The translations under genes and the position numbers were made by a program. From the NCBI GenBank assembly GCA_017964745.1, contig JAGCRJ010000365.1, forward strand, positions 1-13,608: DNA of 13,608 bases, given 5' to 3'. Positions 1-8,016 of the stretch are shown piece by piece. Numbering within the stretch: position 1 is the first letter of the stretch; the number at the start of each line of letters is the position of its first letter. The DNA comes from Lachnospiraceae bacterium (GTDB lineage: Bacteria > Bacillota > Clostridia > Lachnospirales > Lachnospiraceae). The notes beneath the pieces are model-generated. The model did not search any database. It saw only the letters and a program-made list of their open reading frames with translations, and had not been told where the DNA came from.

Positions 1-604
1 AATACAGTATGAGGGAAATGACCGTTACGATCCCGAGCAGCATGAACTTCCAGAAAAATACCGCCGTCCTGTACTGACCGGTTCCGTCAGACAGGTATGT
101 GATATAGCTGAAAGGAAGTCCCTGATATGCAGGGTCCGTTATCACCGCTTTCCCTCTGTCCGAGTCACTGAACATCGAAACAAGCGACACAAGCGTCATA
201 AAAAGCATCTGCCCGGATGCGCATGCAGCCATCATCTTTCCGCGTAATTCCTTTTCGGATAACAGAGCACACAGCGCAGCCGAAATTATAAATCCAAGCA
301 TAATGCCGGCCTCGTGATATCTTCCGGAGACACTCACAAATGCTTTCGAAAAGCTCTCATAGCTTTCGTAGTGACTGTACCAGTGAATGAGTCGTCCGAA
401 AAATCCCGCAAGGATGACCGAGGAAAGTGCATATATCACAAGCGACGCAATACGTCTTACGCGCTTCTTAAGCTCTCCTTTTCCGGCACACGCAATACAG
501 CATGTCAGGCACCATGAAGATATAAACGACATTACGGCTATGATGATGCCGTATCCTATCCTGAGATTCCCGGAGTATACTGCTGTAACGGTTTCAAGAT
601 TCAT
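1..604 (-). CDS. Polytopic membrane protein, Lgt-like (3' end beyond the window)
   Basis: Partial gene: 201 residues are visible and the frame is still open at the left edge. About five hydrophobic segments are seen (residues 17-39, 53-70, 98-116, 124-145, 182-201). Features that recall prolipoprotein diacylglyceryl transferase (Lgt) and its clostridial paralogs are GRLIHWY at 70-76, a glycine-containing helix near 100-105, and SDSDRG at 146-151 followed by a PF-Y-like stretch. This is family resemblance from memory, so true Lgt activity is not claimed. The ATG lies inside the stop of the upstream glycosidase gene (ATGA overlap), preceded by GGAGGA six bases upstream, which indicates translational coupling. 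The two products probably act together at the membrane, perhaps on surface glycolipid or glycan phosphodiesters (inference). It could also be an unrelated multi-pass protein. Confidence 0.6.
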   Translation of the reverse strand, partial: MNLETVTAVYSGNLRIGYGIIIAVMSFISSWCLTCCIACAGKGELKKRVRRIASLVIYALSSVILAGFFGRLIHWYSHYESYESFSKAFVSVSGRYHEAGIMLGFIISAALCALLSEKELRGKMMAACASGQMLFMTLVSLVSMFSDSDRGKAVITDPAYQGLPFSYITYLSDGTGQYRTAVFFWKFMLLGIVTVISLILY

Positions 605-2394
605 TGCTCGTCCTCCGGTACAGCTGTCGCAAAATATATGATATCGCTTATCGTTCTTTCGACTCCCCAGTCAACGTAACTGTATGGCTTGTCCCTCCAT
701 ATCAGTTCGGCTGTCTGTCCTCCGTCAAGCGTATAAGCGTTCACACATCCCTTGAGAAGCATTATGTCCTGGGCTCCCTTGAGAGTGCAGCATTCCTTGT
801 AGGGATATACATGTCCAATGGTCATAAGGAGATAGTGATTCTCCCCGAGCTGACCGATTGCGGAACGCGAGTATCTCTGCATGGTCTCTCCGATGCGGTA
901 ATTAAGGTTTTCCTTCGGCACACCGTTATCTATCAGCACCGGACCGAAAGCAAGTGAGAAAAGAATATCATTCTCGTCGACGAACCTCTGCGCTTCATCC
1001 TTATCGGTGAGCTCTCCCGCATAGGAAAAGATCATATTTCCGTGCGTATCGAAAAAGCATGTATCAAGGCTTGCAGCCTCACATCTGTATACGACCCTGT
1101 CATATACGCAGATACCGAGAGGCCTGAACTTGTAGAAATCCCCGTTCATCGCGACAACTGCATTCGCCTGTGCCGCCATCGAAGAAGCATACAGCTGTGT
1201 CGGATATCCGTAGGTATCTCCCGCTATCTTTCTTTTCAGCTGGCTGGGATCGGATATGAATACCTCCGCAAAATTGCAGTAGCAGTTATTGCAGTATTCC
1301 TTCCACACGATCGCAAATATCGAATCGTCCGCGTAATAGTATATTCTCTGTCCCGTCGCAAAAGTGACGCCGGGATCAAACACAAGGTCCGCACCCTTTA
1401 TAAGATGCTCGCTGCCTGCGATCGCATCGCCGATAAGATAAGGATCCTCAAGCTCATGATATTTATCATCGCAGGGCTCGTATCCGCTGAGCGCATCCTC
1501 GGGTATCGAATAAAGCTTGGGGATATATACAAGATCCGCGAGGATGGTTGATTTGGAATTGTTGGCATACAGTGCGATCTTCTCCGAAAGGTTCTTTTCG
1601 GATGAAGGTCCCGCGCACACGCATCCGCCGAGTATGTCCAGAAGCTCTTCCGATGTATCGATCATCCACTGCCCATCGGCAAAAGAAAGACTTATTACTA
1701 TATCCCTGAAGCACTCGGCCGGTTCACCCAGAAGAACATCCGCGGAAGCATCTGCGTACGCCTGCTCGATGACCCATCCTTCGTAGGAATCGTCATCTCC
1801 GTAAACATCCTTCCTTGCATTGGCCTGTACTATGCGGTCAAGCTGCACGTCAAAGTCATCGCCTATCCTTGCGGACGCATCCTGAAGATCCGCGTATCTG
1901 ATCCTGACGGGAACATAAGCCCTCAGGTCGGTCACACTCATCTCTCCCGTATATTCGCATCTGAAGTTCTGCGCAAGGAAGCTGTAGTACATTGCGGCCG
2001 TATCATCACCGAATACCGCCTGTGCTCCCGCCGCTCCGAAGTTCTCCGTTACGTCACTTCCGCTGAGTATTCCGTACGCATCGGCGATACGTCCCTCATT
2101 TACCGCTGCCAGAAACGCATCGGTTTTTTCCGCGGGGTTACCTGCGGGATGCGCATACAGAAGTTCAAGACCGGGATAAAAGATGCAGATCACAAGAACC
2201 GCCGATGCTGTCAGAAGACTTACCGCCGCAGGAAGAAAACGCACAGCCTTTCTTACCCTGAGAAGTATGGTGGCAAGCAGTCCGGCGATCATCAGACCGG
2301 CAAGTATATACAGAGCGTTAACACGTTCTGCCGGCAATGCCGGAAGAACATGATACATTCTCAGAAAGCATTCTTTAAGGATCTCAAAAACCAT
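601..2394 (-). CDS. Membrane-anchored phosphodiester glycosidase (NAGPA-type domain)
   Basis: 597 residues. Two hydrophobic helices lie at the N-terminus (about 28-46 and 55-73). A roughly 250-residue extracytoplasmic region of unknown type follows (90-330), then a C-terminal phosphodiester glycosidase domain of the NAGPA/DUF2233 family (about 340-590). Domain hallmarks visible are NAVVAMNGDFY at 411-421, FGPVLIDNG at 483-491, RSAIGQ at 510-515 and LDGGQT at 556-561. Family members cleave sugar phosphodiesters such as GlcNAc-1-phosphodiesters; bacterial ones are secreted or membrane-anchored and process surface or exopolysaccharides. The substrate here is unknown. The middle region has a DUF4878/NTF2-like feel (helix, then DIVISLSFADGQWMID) and may be a spacer. 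The start has AGG nine bases upstream. The gene overlaps the next membrane-protein gene by 4 nt. A weak TATAAT lies upstream on the minus strand (2440-2435). Confidence 0.85.
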   Translation of the reverse strand: MVFEILKECFLRMYHVLPALPAERVNALYILAGLMIAGLLATILLRVRKAVRFLPAAVSLLTASAVLVICIFYPGLELLYAHPAGNPAEKTDAFLAAVNEGRIADAYGILSGSDVTENFGAAGAQAVFGDDTAAMYYSFLAQNFRCEYTGEMSVTDLRAYVPVRIRYADLQDASARIGDDFDVQLDRIVQANARKDVYGDDDSYEGWVIEQAYADASADVLLGEPAECFRDIVISLSFADGQWMIDTSEELLDILGGCVCAGPSSEKNLSEKIALYANNSKSTILADLVYIPKLYSIPEDALSGYEPCDDKYHELEDPYLIGDAIAGSEHLIKGADLVFDPGVTFATGQRIYYYADDSIFAIVWKEYCNNCYCNFAEVFISDPSQLKRKIAGDTYGYPTQLYASSMAAQANAVVAMNGDFYKFRPLGICVYDRVVYRCEAASLDTCFFDTHGNMIFSYAGELTDKDEAQRFVDENDILFSLAFGPVLIDNGVPKENLNYRIGETMQRYSRSAIGQLGENHYLLMTIGHVYPYKECCTLKGAQDIMLLKGCVNAYTLDGGQTAELIWRDKPYSYVDWGVERTISDIIYFATAVPEDEQ

Positions 2395-2480
2395 TCTTTA
2401 AACCTGTTATTTCCTTTAAATTCGCACATCATTTATTATATCGTACCTTGCTTAAAAGATAAAATTAATAAACTGTTCGA

Positions 2481-2509
2481 TTGAACCTTGCGGGATACGA
2501 ATATAGAAT
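2481..2509 (+). promoter_or_regulatory. Sigma-A-type promoter for the 91-aa gene
   Basis: TTGAAC (2481-2486) and TAGAAT (2504-2509) are separated by 17 bp. The start codon follows at 2540 with GGAGG at 2530-2534. Both hexamers are 5/6 or close to consensus, giving a short leader of about 25 nt. Confidence 0.6.
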
Positions 2510-2539
2510 GCATATACAAACATATGTTCGGAGGAACGG

Positions 2540-2815
2540 ATGAGTAAGGTATACGTGGATGTCACGGCAAAATTTGATAAAGACGGCCGGATCGAACCGA
2601 TACAGATATCATGGACGGACGGAACCAGATTCCGTGTGGACAAGGTTCTGAACGTATGCCGTGCCGTATCCGTCGGAGGCGGAGGAACAGGCATCAGATA
2701 CACCTGCAGGATATGCGGGAAGAATGCCTTTGTCTTCTATTCCGAAAGGGAACACAGATGGTTCGTCGAAGGCAAAGGATCGGTCAGATCCGACTGGGTT
2801 TATACGGTCATGTGA
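2540..2815 (+). CDS. Conserved-looking small protein, function unknown (91 aa)
   Basis: A 91-residue soluble protein without signal peptide or membrane helix. It begins MSKVYVDV, has a beta-strand-rich pattern, a central glycine cluster (VGGGGTGIRYTCRI, about 45-58) and an aromatic C-terminus (HRWFVEG). It has three cysteines (40, 56, 59), of which CRIC at 56-59 is a CxxC pair that could bind metal or form a disulfide. The overall plan resembles small proteins common in clostridial genomes whose role I do not know. It has a good promoter, a strong GGAGG five bases before the ATG, and coding bias matching its neighbours, so it is very likely real. It stands alone: the gene on the left diverges and the chemoreceptor downstream has its own promoter. 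Confidence 0.75.
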   Translation: MSKVYVDVTAKFDKDGRIEPIQISWTDGTRFRVDKVLNVCRAVSVGGGGTGIRYTCRICGKNAFVFYSEREHRWFVEGKGSVRSDWVYTVM

Positions 2816-2830
2816 CCGGCCGGTTTTTTT
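2805..2830 (+). terminator. Possible weak intrinsic terminator
   Basis: A 5-bp stem CGGTC/GACCG (2805-2809 with 2814-2818, loop ATGT) overlaps the stop codon. A GC-rich GCCGG and seven Ts (2824-2830) follow. The palindrome ACCGGCCGGT (2815-2824) is an alternative fold. The T-run argues for termination; the short stem argues against strong termination. Confidence 0.4.
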
Positions 2831-2849
2831 GTTAAATTTTTATTTTTGG

Positions 2850-2879
2850 TAGACATACACTCCCTTTTTAATGGATAAT
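2850..2879 (+). promoter_or_regulatory. Candidate promoter of the chemoreceptor gene
   Basis: TAGACA (2850-2855), an 18-bp spacer and GATAAT (2874-2879) match sigma-A hexamers at 5/6 each. Transcription would start near 2886, downstream of the ATG at 2871. This supports the later start codon at 2940. No clear sigma-D (motility) promoter was seen. Confidence 0.5.
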
Positions 2880-2939
2880 GAACGTATCCGGGAAACGTTT
2901 TCTTTTAATCATGATTTCCGTAAAAAAGAGGGCAAAAGT

Positions 2940-4688
2940 ATGAACGCATTAAAAAACGTAAAAATGAGATGGAAGCTCTTCGCACTTTCCATTCCTCTTA
3001 TAATTGCTATCATTGTTTCCGTGCTTATGACCGGCATCCTTGTTTCCAAAACCGAAGAGGATGTCACCGGTGTCTATTACGATAATCTCTATAAGATAAA
3101 CAGCAATCTGCTGAGTGCCGACAGAAGTCTGTATCAGACACTGAGCAACGCTACATTCTATTACGACTTTCACGGTACTACGAGCATGTTCGAGAGCATG
3201 ACTCCGACCGCTCTCAGGGAGTACCATGAGAACAAACAGCTGGTTATTGACTGTGCAGCCGAAGCAGCCGCCATCGCATCTACGGACGAGCTTCTCTACA
3301 GAGGAATCAAATGTGAAGAAGATGAAGAAACCTTCGAGGAAGCATATGCGGCATTTCAGGAATCCTTTGAAAGATGGGACCAGCAGTATGATATAGAAAC
3401 CGATACCGGTTCATGGTTCCATTACCAGACCACCTTCAAGACCGCAAGAAGACATCTCGACAATATGCAGCAGATAACGGAAGTTTGGTCCGAGCAGAAG
3501 CGTGCCGAGCTTGTGGCGCAGAACCGTGCTTCCATCATCACATATTCCGTCATCTACGCGATCGTCATAGCCGCACTTATAGCATTTATTCTTCTCATAC
3601 TCAGACAGATAAATGCATCCATCAAGAGCGTTACCGCATCCCTTGATGCGCTTGCGGCGGGAGATCTTACGCATAACTTCCCCGATGAGAAAGATATGGG
3701 ACGCGACGAACTCGGACAGATCCACAAGGCAGCAAAGAATCTTTCCGATGAACTCAGGGAGATCATCGTACGTACCAAGGATATGTCCGATATGCTAACC
3801 GCATCGGGCTCCGACCTTTCGGATTCTTCCGATCAGGCTACGGTCGCATCGAATCAGGTATCACAGGCTGTCGAAGAGATATCGCAGGGTGCCATAAACC
3901 AGGCCGAAAGCGTTGAAGTCGCATCCAACAACACTACGGAGATAGAAAAGAATATCGCATCCATCAACGCGATAATCGAAGCTCTCACAGCCAAGACAGA
4001 GAGCATGAAGGAAAAATGTAACGAGACGATGGCTACCATGCGTATACTGCTTGACCAGAACAAGGAAGTCATCGGCAATATGAAGGATATCCATGCACAG
4101 ATCTCCGCAACCAACGAAGCGGTAGGAAGCATTTCACAGGCTTCGAAGATAATCACCGACATCTCATCGCAGACCAATCTCCTCTCCCTTAATGCATCGA
4201 TCGAAGCGGCAAGGGCAGGTGAAACCGGAAGGGGCTTCGCGGTTGTTGCAACAGAGATCGGAAACCTTGCGGACCAGTCCGGAAATGCCGCAGTCAAGAT
4301 CTCCAAGATAGTAAGCAACCTCGTTGAAGAATCCCAAAAATCCGTTGAGATCATCGAGAAGATGAATGTGGGATTCGAAAAGCAGAATGAACACATAGAT
4401 GAGACAGGACGTGATGTCGAGGAAATGGCTGAGGAAGTAAATTCCATCGCACAGGAGACCGAAGAGATCTCCGAGCAGATTAAGAACCTTATGACATCCA
4501 AGGAATCACTTGTGACGATCATTACGGAGCTTTCGGCGGTATCGGAAGAAAATGCCGCATCGACCCAGGAGACAAATGCGGCCATGGAGGAGCTGAACGC
4601 AACCTTCAGCCTGATAACGGAATCCGCAGGCCAGCTCCGCGTACTTGCAAACGACCTAAAAGAAAATATCAGCTTCTTTACAAGCTGA
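2940..4688 (+). CDS. Methyl-accepting chemotaxis protein (transmembrane chemoreceptor)
   Basis: 582 residues from ATG 2940, chosen because GAGGG sits seven bases upstream. The in-frame ATG at 2871 has no ribosome binding site and overlaps the -10 of the candidate promoter. Order of parts: TM1 (about 14-35); an external sensor region of about 160 residues, mostly helical and possibly a four-helix bundle; TM2 (about 199-221); HAMP (about 222-274); and a long coiled-coil signalling domain. The highly conserved hairpin tip reads QTNLLSLNASIEAARAGE (411-428), then GRGFAVVATEI. This tip binds CheA and CheW. Methylation-type Glu/Gln pairs are plentiful in the flanking helices. No CheR/CheB-binding pentapeptide is present; the protein ends SFFTS. 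The ligand cannot be told. No other chemotaxis genes are in the window, so it is an orphan receptor locus. Confidence 0.95.
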   Translation: MNALKNVKMRWKLFALSIPLIIAIIVSVLMTGILVSKTEEDVTGVYYDNLYKINSNLLSADRSLYQTLSNATFYYDFHGTTSMFESMTPTALREYHENKQLVIDCAAEAAAIASTDELLYRGIKCEEDEETFEEAYAAFQESFERWDQQYDIETDTGSWFHYQTTFKTARRHLDNMQQITEVWSEQKRAELVAQNRASIITYSVIYAIVIAALIAFILLILRQINASIKSVTASLDALAAGDLTHNFPDEKDMGRDELGQIHKAAKNLSDELREIIVRTKDMSDMLTASGSDLSDSSDQATVASNQVSQAVEEISQGAINQAESVEVASNNTTEIEKNIASINAIIEALTAKTESMKEKCNETMATMRILLDQNKEVIGNMKDIHAQISATNEAVGSISQASKIITDISSQTNLLSLNASIEAARAGETGRGFAVVATEIGNLADQSGNAAVKISKIVSNLVEESQKSVEIIEKMNVGFEKQNEHIDETGRDVEEMAEEVNSIAQETEEISEQIKNLMTSKESLVTIITELSAVSEENAASTQETNAAMEELNATFSLITESAGQLRVLANDLKENISFFTS

Positions 4689-4693
4689 TATTT
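4664..4693. terminator. Bidirectional terminator spanning two convergent stop codons
   Basis: Perfect 12-bp inverted repeat AAATATCAGCTT (4664-4675) and AAGCTGATATTT (4682-4693) with a 6-nt loop. Read on the minus strand the stem is followed by TCTTTT, a usable U-tract for the HD-GYP operon. On the plus strand the stem itself ends ATATTT. The stem encodes the last residues of the chemoreceptor and contains or touches both stop codons (4686-4688 plus; 4694-4692 minus). Confidence 0.8.
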
Positions 4694-5798
4694 ACTCAAT
4701 CACCATCGAAGCACAGTTTATATCTTCGAGCAGATTATATTTCTTTCCGGTCTTGAAACCGATGACGACGGGCCTCATCGGATAACCTGGATTGTTGGCA
4801 ACGACCTTGCCGGTCTCCCCGTTTGAAAGCGTTACATAGGAATCGACCGGGAATATGATGACGGAATTCATAAAGCTTGATATCGCCTTATTGTCGAGTT
4901 CCGTGGACATACCGAATATCATTTCAAGGGCTTCTCTTTTAGGGAAGCCTTTTTTATACGGTCTTTCCGTGACAAGAGCATCATAGATGTCGGCTACGGA
5001 AAGGATCTTTGCGAATTTGCTAATGGATTCTCCCGATACACCGAGTGGATATCCCCTGCCGTTCATCTTCTCGTGATGCTGTAGCACACCCTTCATTATT
5101 TCGTCGGTGAACGCATTCTTTTCCTTGAGTATCTTGAAACCGAACAGGGAATGCTGTTTCATAAGAGCGAATTCATCATCATCAAGCTTGCCGGGCTTAT
5201 TGAGTATTTCAAGAGGAATATTGGATTTGCCGAGATCGTGAAGCAGTCCCGAAACACCTATATCCCTTATCTCTTCGGCAGTAAGTCCGTAATTCCTTCC
5301 GATGATCATTCCCATCGTCGCAACATCAACGCTGTGCTTGAAGGTGTATTCGTCACTTACCTTGATGAGGTTGATATCGACAGCGATCGCGTTATTGGAT
5401 TCTATCGCTTTGACAAGTTCACCGGTTACGTTATTGGTCGCTTCAAGGAAATTCTCGGATTCGACATTGTCGTACAGGAACTGAACACCCTCACCTACAC
5501 GCTTGATAACCTCGTGGCTCAGGGTGACCTTGCTCTTATCCTCTACACGGCTTTTTTCAATTAATTCCTTGGTATATGCGGGAAGATTCGCTTCAAGCGA
5601 ATGTATCTCTTCGGGATCAGGTTCTCCCTCAGCTACATATATCCCGCCTATGGATTTTTTCTGAAGATATTCTATCTGAAAGTCGTCAAGATATGCGCCT
5701 TTGGCAATGAGCTCACGGCCCGTCTTGTCAAGAATGGCCTGGTCGATCTTCATGCCGGGCTGCAGAACCCTTGTACTTACGAATTTACGCTTAACCAT
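4692..5798 (-). CDS. HD-GYP domain protein, probable cyclic-di-GMP phosphodiesterase
   Basis: 368 residues from ATG 5798, which has GGGGAG four bases upstream and reads MVKRKFVSTRVLQPGM, a typical N-terminus for this group. The in-frame ATG at 5837 lies deep in the upstream gene without a ribosome binding site. An N-terminal helical region (1-140) precedes the HD-GYP domain (about 150-300). Visible metal and catalytic motifs are H155, LLHDLGK with HD at 187-188, KQHS with H216, HHEKMNGRGYP at 241-251 (HH plus the GYP signature) and DIYDAL at 270-275. A beta-rich tail (about 315-368) resembles a small PilZ-like or cap region, but no PilZ RxxxR motif is evident. The family hydrolyses c-di-GMP to pGpG or GMP; all key residues are present, so activity is likely. 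It is the last gene of the ilvE-prsA operon and overlaps the prsA-like gene by 8 nt. Confidence 0.9.
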   Translation of the reverse strand: MVKRKFVSTRVLQPGMKIDQAILDKTGRELIAKGAYLDDFQIEYLQKKSIGGIYVAEGEPDPEEIHSLEANLPAYTKELIEKSRVEDKSKVTLSHEVIKRVGEGVQFLYDNVESENFLEATNNVTGELVKAIESNNAIAVDINLIKVSDEYTFKHSVDVATMGMIIGRNYGLTAEEIRDIGVSGLLHDLGKSNIPLEILNKPGKLDDDEFALMKQHSLFGFKILKEKNAFTDEIMKGVLQHHEKMNGRGYPLGVSGESISKFAKILSVADIYDALVTERPYKKGFPKREALEMIFGMSTELDNKAISSFMNSVIIFPVDSYVTLSNGETGKVVANNPGYPMRPVVIGFKTGKKYNLLEDINCASMVIE

Positions 5799-6858
5799 CG
5801 GTCTCCCCACTGCCCAGATAATTATCGTAGATTTCAAAGAAATTGCACGTCTTGATCTGCGGATCGGTGTTAAGTGTTACGGTCTTCCACAGTTCCGTAT
5901 TGAGATTCCTGATCAGACTGTCAAGGTATTCATCATACACGGTCTCAAAGGCTTCATCCCTGAGCTTTTCGGTAATGAGTACCTTGTTGGCATCGGTCTG
6001 TGTCCTGTCAAGAGTACTGATGCACTGCATCAGATACAGACCGTCGGATGTTTTGACGATGTCACTTATCTCGTCACCCGCAAGCGAAAAGGCTTCTTCC
6101 TCCAATGCAGGATCCACCATTCCCTTGCCGAAAGAAATGACCGTTTCATCCGCTTCATTATATCTGGCAGCCTCTGTTTCAAAATCAAGGGTGCCGTCAA
6201 GAAGTCCCGTTCTTATATCATTCAGGGTCGCATATACGCGCTCGTAATCACTGTTGGTATAAGGTATCAGTGAATCGCCGTTTCTGTATGCGGTCCTCAT
6301 ATATATGATCCTGACCCTTACGTACCTCGCTTCGTCATCGGATATCTCCGGTGAAATATCCCCTATGATCTCATCATATGCACTCTGGGCAAGTGCGATC
6401 TGCGAATACATTTCTTCGATCAGTTCTTCGCTCGCACCCATCGCTTCTATCTCCGCATCATTGAGTGATGCGTAATACTCACGTGCGGCATTCGCTACAA
6501 GTATCTTTGTTTCCGGATCGAGTGTAAGTCCCCTGTCCATTGCCATCAGGTAAAGTGTCTTGACCTGGGCAAGTTCGGCCAGTGCCGTATTCTTGATACT
6601 GTCTTCGAAGGTAACGCCGTCCGAGGTGACATTCCAGATCTCCTCACCGTAAACATTCTGGTAAGTGTTCTGGATATTGGTCAGGTAGATCTCCAGTTCC
6701 TGTATGCTGCAGCTTTCGCTGCCGACGATAAATATCTCGTCCTTGTTAAAGCCTGTTGTCAGCACTACCTGCGTGCCGCCGCAACCGCACAGGGTCATAA
6801 GGGCGACAAGCAGGCAGACGGTTTTTACTATTTTTCCTTTGAATAGCTTTAAAAACAT
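5791..6858 (-). CDS. PrsA/SurA-like peptidyl-prolyl isomerase lipoprotein
   Basis: 355 residues. A lipoprotein signal peptide (FKGKIVKTVCLLVALMTLCG) ends at C26 in an LCGC lipobox, so the protein should be anchored on the outer face of the membrane. Residues 45-175 form the helical chaperone part. Residues 178-285 fit a parvulin rotamase core: IIYMRTA, DGTLDFETEAARYNE, ISFGKGMVDPALEEEAFSL, then ISDIVKTSDGLYLMQCIS. C-terminal helices re-enter the chaperone domain. The family assists folding of secreted proteins. The core is divergent, so isomerase activity is uncertain, but the architecture is that of the SurA/PrsA group. No Shine-Dalgarno is visible before the ATG, which lies 14 nt after the ilvE stop. 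An in-frame stop (TGA) sits just upstream, so translation may depend on coupling to ilvE. Confidence 0.85.
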   Translation of the reverse strand: MFLKLFKGKIVKTVCLLVALMTLCGCGGTQVVLTTGFNKDEIFIVGSESCSIQELEIYLTNIQNTYQNVYGEEIWNVTSDGVTFEDSIKNTALAELAQVKTLYLMAMDRGLTLDPETKILVANAAREYYASLNDAEIEAMGASEELIEEMYSQIALAQSAYDEIIGDISPEISDDEARYVRVRIIYMRTAYRNGDSLIPYTNSDYERVYATLNDIRTGLLDGTLDFETEAARYNEADETVISFGKGMVDPALEEEAFSLAGDEISDIVKTSDGLYLMQCISTLDRTQTDANKVLITEKLRDEAFETVYDEYLDSLIRNLNTELWKTVTLNTDPQIKTCNFFEIYDNYLGSGETDG

Positions 6859-6872
6859 AGATCAAAAACAGA

Positions 6873-7901
6873 TCAAAGCTTGATCTCGTGTACCCATCCT
6901 TCGGGAGCTTCTATGCGGCCCATCTGGATTCCGGTGAGAGTATCATACAGCTTCTTGGTAACAGGTCCCATCTCTTCCATTCCGCTGGGGAAGCAGATCT
7001 CTCTGCCGTGATCGTTGATCTTGCCGACAGGAGAAATAACTGCTGCGGTTCCGCAGAGTCCGCACTCTGCCATATCTGCAACTTCCTCGAGAGTGATCTC
7101 TCTCTCCTCTGCTTCGAGTCCGAGATAATCCTTTGCAACCTGGATGAGGCTTCTTCTGGTAATTGAAGGAAGAATGCTGTTTGACTTGGGAGTGACAACC
7201 TTGCCGTCCTTGGTGACAAAGAGGAAGTTAGCTCCGCCGGTCTCCTCAACCTTGGTCCTGGTTGCGGCATCGAGATACATATTCTCCGCAAATCCTTCAG
7301 CGTGTGCGGTAACGATCGCATGAAGGCTCATTGCATAGTTAAGTCCGGCCTTGATATTACCGGTTCCGTGCGGTGCCGCACGGTCAAAATCGGATACCTT
7401 GATAACGATGGGCTTAGCGCCGCCCTTGAAATAAGGTCCTACGGGAGTAACAAGAATTCTGAACTGATATTCGTCTGCGGGCTTAACTCCGATAACGGGA
7501 TTTGAGCCGAACATATAAGGTCTTACGTAAAGGGTTGCGCCGCTTCCGTAAGGAGGAACGAATGCGGCATTAGCTTTAATGGTCTTCTCAACCGCATCGA
7601 TGAATCTTCCTTCGGGAAGAACGGGCATCTCGAGTCTTGCAGCAGACTGGTTGAGACGCTCAGCGTTAAGGTCGGGGCGGAATGTAACAATCCTTCCGTC
7701 TTCGGTGGTATATGCCTTAAGGCCCTCAAATACGGTCTGGGCATACTGAAGAACGCCGGCACACTCATTGAGCACGACCTTATCGTCGGTAGTGATCTCA
7801 CCGTCGTCCCACTTTCCGTCCTTGAAGTTGGATACATAACGGTAATCGGTCTTAATGTATCCAAAGCCTGAATTACCCCAGTCAATGTCTTTCTTTTCCA
7901 T
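6873..7901 (-). CDS. ilvE: Branched-chain amino acid aminotransferase
   Basis: 342 residues, the usual length for the long (eukaryote-like, BCAT type) subgroup of PLP fold-type IV aminotransferases. Recognisable elements are FEGLKAY (58-64), RPYMFGSNPVIGV (127-139), the PLP-binding lysine K184 within GTGNIKAGLNYA, EETGGANFLF (219-228), SNSILPSITRRSL (240-252) and CGTAAVISPVG (283-293). It reversibly transfers the amino group between glutamate and the 2-oxo acids of Leu, Ile and Val in the cytoplasm, the last step of synthesis and first of breakdown. An AAGAAGGC ribosome binding site (7917-7910) lies about 8 nt upstream. It is first in an apparent operon with the foldase and HD-GYP genes, an association with no obvious metabolic logic. 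No T-box or leader peptide is seen upstream. Confidence 0.96.
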   Translation of the reverse strand: MEKKDIDWGNSGFGYIKTDYRYVSNFKDGKWDDGEITTDDKVVLNECAGVLQYAQTVFEGLKAYTTEDGRIVTFRPDLNAERLNQSAARLEMPVLPEGRFIDAVEKTIKANAAFVPPYGSGATLYVRPYMFGSNPVIGVKPADEYQFRILVTPVGPYFKGGAKPIVIKVSDFDRAAPHGTGNIKAGLNYAMSLHAIVTAHAEGFAENMYLDAATRTKVEETGGANFLFVTKDGKVVTPKSNSILPSITRRSLIQVAKDYLGLEAEEREITLEEVADMAECGLCGTAAVISPVGKINDHGREICFPSGMEEMGPVTKKLYDTLTGIQMGRIEAPEGWVHEIKL

Positions 7902-7950
7902 ATCTGTTCGCCTTCTTTCATTAATTTAGAAAATAAAAAAACTTTTAAAT

Positions 7951-7979
7951 ATTTTAGCACAACGCAGTTTTTGGTACAA
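7951..7979 (-). promoter_or_regulatory. Candidate ilvE operon promoter
   Basis: On the minus strand TTGTAC (7979-7974), a 17-bp spacer and TAAAAT (7956-7951) precede ilvE with a leader of about 45 nt. The -35 matches consensus only in its first half. The divergent lipoprotein gene must share this 115-bp AT-rich region, but no convincing plus-strand promoter was singled out. Confidence 0.4.
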
Positions 7980-8016
7980 TATTGTATATATTTACGCTTA
8001 TGAGGTTGACCTTAAA

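Noticed and set aside
2871..2939. Longer N-terminus for the chemoreceptor from ATG 2871
   Set aside because: No ribosome binding site, overlaps a candidate -10, and adds 23 polar residues before TM1; ATG 2940 has GAGGG at ideal spacing.
3854..4699. Minus-strand 281-codon open frame inside the chemoreceptor gene
   Set aside because: Antisense shadow of the repetitive coiled-coil coding region, Ser/Ile-rich with no recognisable motif.
5799..5837. Longer N-terminus for the HD-GYP protein from ATG 5837
   Set aside because: Lies within the prsA-like gene without a ribosome binding site; ATG 5798 has GGGGAG and a typical N-terminus.
7902..8016. T-box or leader attenuator upstream of ilvE
   Set aside because: The leader is only about 45 nt from the candidate promoter, with no specifier loop, T-box sequence or terminator hairpin.
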